A DNA stretch of 8,659 nt, taken from the NCBI GenBank assembly GCA_946481035.1, contig CAMLNK010000121.1, positions 1-8,659 of the forward strand. Direction: 5' to 3'. Below are positions 5,704-8,659 of the stretch, one piece after another (the stretch's first letter is position 1; every line of letters begins with the position of its first letter). The position numbers were made by a program, and so were the translations under genes. The DNA comes from an uncultured Dyadobacter sp. (GTDB lineage Bacteria > Bacteroidota > Bacteroidia > Cytophagales > Spirosomataceae). Below the pieces are notes generated by a model, which searched no databases, had not been told where the DNA came from, and was given only the letters and a program-made list of their open reading frames with translations.

Positions 5704-6357
5704 TTATTTAAGTTTACTGTTTGTACTTTTTTGTTTTGGTGAGTTCTTCGCAGGTGCGGCAGGCTGCTGCTGGGCCGGTTCTTCCGGTTTGGCAGTTTTA
5801 TCATTAGTGCCGGTTTTATCATTGCCTCCCGCTTTGTTGGCTTTCGGGTCTATCCCGAGCTCTTCCATCACATAGTCCGAATAATCGTGTTTCGGATTGG
5901 TGTAGAGCATACCGATGTCGCTGGATTTATCGAACATAAAATCGAGCCGTCGCTGGCTGCAAACTTTGGTCACCGCGCGTTGTACTTTTTCCAGTACCGG
6001 CTTCATCAGCTCCTTTTTCTTCTGGAACATCAAGCCCTCTACCCCGAATATCTTGCTGTTATATTCCCCGGCTTCAAGTTCCTTCTCCTTTATCTCACCC
6101 TGCCTCTTCCGTTTCAGGTCGTCCGTCAGCAAGATCTCCTCTGCCATGTAAGCACGCTGCATGCGATCGATCTCGGCAAATTTATCGGAGATTTCCTTCG
6201 CCCACTTGTCGGAGAATTTCTTCATCTCCGCCTGTGCTGCCTGGTACTCGGGCATTTTACTGGTGATGAATTCCATGTCCGTATACCCGATTTTCTGAGC
6301 ATATAGTGCTGAACTGCATAGAATTGACAAAACTAGTAAAATAAAGATGTTCTTCAT
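5704..6357 (-). CDS. OmpH/Skp-family periplasmic chaperone, first paralog
   Basis: This is the bamA-proximal copy. The 217-residue product has a signal peptide with likely cleavage at ALYA-Q (20/21). C14 is not in a lipobox, so it should be a soluble periplasmic protein. The mature part opens with QKIGYTDMEFITSKMPEY, matching KIGYTNVDYIIGKLPEA in the neighbour. It continues with a highly charged coiled coil at about 40-118 and returns with MKPVLEKVQRAV, LDFMFDKSS and VMEELGIDPK at 118-172. Pairwise similarity to the second copy is clear at both ends but weak in the coiled coil, so the duplication is old. Residues 173-217 form a low-complexity, lysine-rich tail with Pro and Gln, including two NDKT units. 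The gene lies 54 bases after bamA on the same strand with no terminator between, so co-transcription is likely. Confidence 0.9.
   Translation of the reverse strand: MKNIFILLVLSILCSSALYAQKIGYTDMEFITSKMPEYQAAQAEMKKFSDKWAKEISDKFAEIDRMQRAYMAEEILLTDDLKRKRQGEIKEKELEAGEYNSKIFGVEGLMFQKKKELMKPVLEKVQRAVTKVCSQRRLDFMFDKSSDIGMLYTNPKHDYSDYVMEELGIDPKANKAGGNDKTGTNDKTAKPEEPAQQQPAAPAKNSPKQKSTNSKLK
5795..5830 (-). repeat. 18-bp tandem repeat in the tail of the first Skp paralog
   Basis: GTTTTATCATT occurs at 5795-5805 and 5813-5823, exactly 18 bases apart, within two 18-base units that diverge at their ends. On the coding strand this gives the NDKT motif twice, about residues 179-188. Confidence 0.45.
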
Positions 6358-6403
6358 GCCAAGCTGCTAATATAATTTGCAAACCTCTTAACGAATACCC
6401 CCG

Positions 6404-6419
6404 TCAGATTATTATCTGA
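6404..6419 (-). other. Hairpin over the bamA stop codon
   Basis: TCAGAT-TATT-ATCTGA is a perfect 6-bp inverted repeat with a 4-base loop containing part of the TAA stop (6412-6414). No T run follows on the minus strand, so it is not a standard terminator. It may protect or process the message between bamA and the first skp gene, or be chance. Confidence 0.3.
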
Positions 6420-8659
6420 TTTGCTGGCCGATTGTAAAGTGAAACTGCGGCCCGCTGCGGGTGTTCTGTCCCTGGATTTTGTCGAATCCGTAACCCCAGT
6501 CGATACCCAGCAAACCGAACGCAGGCATGAAAATCCGTGCACCCACACCCGCCGAACGTTTCAGATCGAACGGGTTGAACTCACTATAACTACCCCAGTT
6601 GTTACCACCTTCGGCAAAACCGAGAATGAAGATCGTCGCTTGCGGGTTGAGTGAAACCGGGTAGCGAAGTTCCATCACATATTTGTTATAAACAATACCT
6701 CCACCCGACGCAGGATAACCGTTAGCAGCCAGTGGTCCAACCTTCTGATCCTGGTAACCACGAAGACCGATAATATCCTGGTCCGCGAGCGAGAATGTAC
6801 CCTGACCTGCCAGACCGGATCCGCCCAGAATGAAGCGTCCGAACGGGCTGTATCCAACCTTGTTTCCGTACGCGCCCAGGAAACCCATGTGCGCGCGGGT
6901 GCTCATCACAAGTTTACCCACGATGGTCGCATAATAGCTCGCATCGAACATCCATTTGTGGTATTCAACCCAGCGGTAAGTATCGGTTTTGTCGGAGAAT
7001 GCTTTCTTGCGGAACACCGAGTAAGGAGGTGTAAAGGTCGCGCTCAAAGAGATATTGCTACCGCTTCTCGGGAATTGGAAGTCACTCAATGTGTTCCGCG
7101 AGATGGTGGTATTGAACGAAATGTTGTTTGACACACCCTTGCTGTAACCGATGCGGAAAATGTCAAGGCTGTCGAGGCGGTAGCGCTGGTAAGACAGCGA
7201 GTGCGTCATCACGAGGTTACGATCCGGCTCTTTCAAACGGCGACCGAGCGACAAGGTAATACCATTGTTATAGTAGCCTCCACGGTAGCTGATCCTTCCG
7301 CCGCCTCCGCTCGTGTTGTAGCCATAATAGGAGCTCAAATCGGTCATGCGGTAAACCGTACGCTGGAACGACACCCCGAAGTTGATCGGCTTTTTACCTC
7401 CCAACCATGGCTCACTGAATGAAAGCGAATAAGTTTGGTACTGTTTACCGTTCGCCTGGAAGCGCAATGAAAGCTTCTGTCCGTCGCCGGAAGGCAATGG
7501 ACGCCATGTTTCACGGTTCGGGATGTTCTTAATGGAGAAGTTATTGAAAACCAATCCAAGTGTACCCACAAAACCGATGTAACCTCCCCAACCACCGGAA
7601 AGTTCGATCTGGTCGGATGGCTTTTCTTCCACGGTGTATTCAATGTCCACAGTACCGTCGGCCTGGTTAGGGATCGGATTGATCTGAATTTTTTCAGGAT
7701 CGAAATATCCCATTTGCGACAACTGGCGCTGGGTGTTGATGATCTCCGTTTTGCTGAATTTCTGTCCCGGCAATGTAAACAGCTCGCGCAATACCACACG
7801 GTCGCTGGTTTTGGTGTTACCGTTCAGGAGAATGCGGTTGATCGTCGCCTGTTTACCTTCGAACATGCGAAGCTCCACGTCAATCGAGTCGCCTTCGACT
7901 GTTCTTTCAACAGGGTCGATGTGGAAATACAGGTAACCGTCGTCCATGTAAATGGAGCTAACGTCGGAGCCCGGGATACCGTTGATCTTCTTGTCCAGTT
8001 CCTCCGGATTGTAAACATCGCCTTTCTTCACACCCAGGCGCTCGCTCAGGTATGCCGAGGTGTACAGGTAGTTACCCGACCAGCTGATATTGCGGTAATA
8101 GTATTTCTGACCTTCATCGATTTTCATATCGATGCTGATCGTTTCATCCGCATTTTTGATCGTATCGAATTCGATCACTGCATCGCGGTAACCGTTTTTG
8201 CGGTAGTAGGCGACGAGTTTCTCTTTATCCTCGTCGTATTTTTTAGGAATGTATTTGGAAGGATTGAAAAGGCGGCCAATGCGTCGCTGCTTGGTACCTT
8301 TCATTTTGCGTTTCAGCGTCCGATCGCTGATAGCCGTGTTGCCTTCGATATTGATCTTCTGGATCTTAACCTTTTTGCCCTTCGTAATCGCGAAGTTCAG
8401 CGTAGCCTGTCCGCGAGTTGAGTCGGGGATTTGCAGGACTTTAACTTTGGTATTATAAAACCCTTTATCCTGATAGTATTTCTTGATAACGAGTTGCGTG
8501 TTCTTAATGATCGTCGGCGTGATTACCCGGCCTTTGATCAGCTTCACCTTGTCGTTCAGCGTCTCGCGCTCGCCCTTACGGATACCCGAGAACGACACTT
8601 TGTAAAGCCTCGGGCGTTCCTTAATGTGGATGTTCATCCAGACCTTCTCGCCTTCGATT
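6412..8659 (-). CDS. bamA: BamA (Omp85 outer-membrane protein assembly factor), N-terminus beyond window
   Basis: BamA is the central outer-membrane barrel that folds and inserts other beta-barrel proteins. About 748 codons are visible and the frame stays open to the right edge through IEGEKVW, so the true start is outside; the ATG at 8637 is internal. Four POTRA domains are visible, at about 8610-8374, 8373-8107, 8106-7861 and 7854-7621. Each has its late G-aromatic motif: KGFYNTKV, NGYRDAVI, DDGYLYFHI and MGYFDPEKI. IEGNTAIS and LNGNTKTS mark early strands. BamA normally has five POTRAs, so the first is missing here. The barrel runs from about 7617 to the stop and includes SRNTLSDFQFPRSGS and the loop-6 motif LRGY (6754-6765), equivalent to VRGF. 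The C-terminus FHFTIGQQIR resembles the E. coli ending FQFNIGKTW but lacks a final aromatic residue. Two skp genes follow on the same strand, the usual Bacteroidota order. Confidence 0.95.
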   Translation of the reverse strand, partial: IEGEKVWMNIHIKERPRLYKVSFSGIRKGERETLNDKVKLIKGRVITPTIIKNTQLVIKKYYQDKGFYNTKVKVLQIPDSTRGQATLNFAITKGKKVKIQKINIEGNTAISDRTLKRKMKGTKQRRIGRLFNPSKYIPKKYDEDKEKLVAYYRKNGYRDAVIEFDTIKNADETISIDMKIDEGQKYYYRNISWSGNYLYTSAYLSERLGVKKGDVYNPEELDKKINGIPGSDVSSIYMDDGYLYFHIDPVERTVEGDSIDVELRMFEGKQATINRILLNGNTKTSDRVVLRELFTLPGQKFSKTEIINTQRQLSQMGYFDPEKIQINPIPNQADGTVDIEYTVEEKPSDQIELSGGWGGYIGFVGTLGLVFNNFSIKNIPNRETWRPLPSGDGQKLSLRFQANGKQYQTYSLSFSEPWLGGKKPINFGVSFQRTVYRMTDLSSYYGYNTSGGGGRISYRGGYYNNGITLSLGRRLKEPDRNLVMTHSLSYQRYRLDSLDIFRIGYSKGVSNNISFNTTISRNTLSDFQFPRSGSNISLSATFTPPYSVFRKKAFSDKTDTYRWVEYHKWMFDASYYATIVGKLVMSTRAHMGFLGAYGNKVGYSPFGRFILGGSGLAGQGTFSLADQDIIGLRGYQDQKVGPLAANGYPASGGGIVYNKYVMELRYPVSLNPQATIFILGFAEGGNNWGSYSEFNPFDLKRSAGVGARIFMPAFGLLGIDWGYGFDKIQGQNTRSGPQFHFTIGQQIR

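Noticed and set aside
5704..6357. First Skp paralog as a lipoprotein because of a Cys in its signal peptide
   Set aside because: The residues before C14 are SIL, without the small residue needed just before the cysteine, and a better signal peptidase I site follows at ALYA-Q.
7714..8421. Plus-strand open frame of 235 codons opposite bamA
   Set aside because: It lies wholly within the POTRA-coding region; its translation has no recognisable motifs and the bamA frame is unbroken.
8635..8637. ATG at 8637 as the start of bamA
   Set aside because: The same frame stays open to the window edge, and a first POTRA domain plus a signal peptide are still missing, so this Met is internal.

Overview
The window looks like ordinary chromosome of a Bacteroidota bacterium, most likely a Cytophagales member close to Dyadobacter or Spirosoma; the genus is a guess. 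The grounds are a DAHP synthase joined to an AroQ-type chorismate mutase, an LspA with a long loop before its last active-site motif, two tandem OmpH/Skp genes directly after bamA, A-rich leaders in place of strong Shine-Dalgarno sites, and TAnnTTTG-type -7 promoter elements.

Layout. From 1 to 925 (minus strand, 3' end cut by the window) lies the DAHP synthase/chorismate mutase gene. A 188-bp divergent intergenic region separates it from a proline dehydrogenase gene (1114-2316, plus), which is followed by lspA (2368-3129, plus). A bidirectional intrinsic terminator (3112-3140) closes lspA and also the convergent minus-strand gene 3159-4757. That gene encodes a secreted protein with three Ig/cadherin-like repeats and an unrecognised C-terminal half. 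After a 278-bp non-coding stretch holding a strong terminator comes a minus-strand cluster read right to left: bamA (5' end beyond the window), first skp/ompH (5704-6357), second skp/ompH (5036-5692).

How the genes fit together. Transcription of the envelope cluster runs bamA > skp > skp and stops at the terminator at 4972-5015. BamA inserts beta-barrel proteins into the outer membrane, and Skp-like chaperones carry unfolded outer-membrane proteins across the periplasm to it. LspA matures lipoproteins, a second arm of envelope assembly. The DAHP synthase/chorismate mutase starts aromatic amino-acid synthesis, and proline dehydrogenase begins proline catabolism; neither is obviously linked to the envelope genes.

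I see no mobile element, CRISPR array, tRNA, rRNA or phage gene, and no clear undescribed system. The least explained items are the Ig-repeat protein with its glycine-rich C-terminal segment, the acidic repeat-built tail of LspA, and the low-complexity tails on both Skp paralogs.
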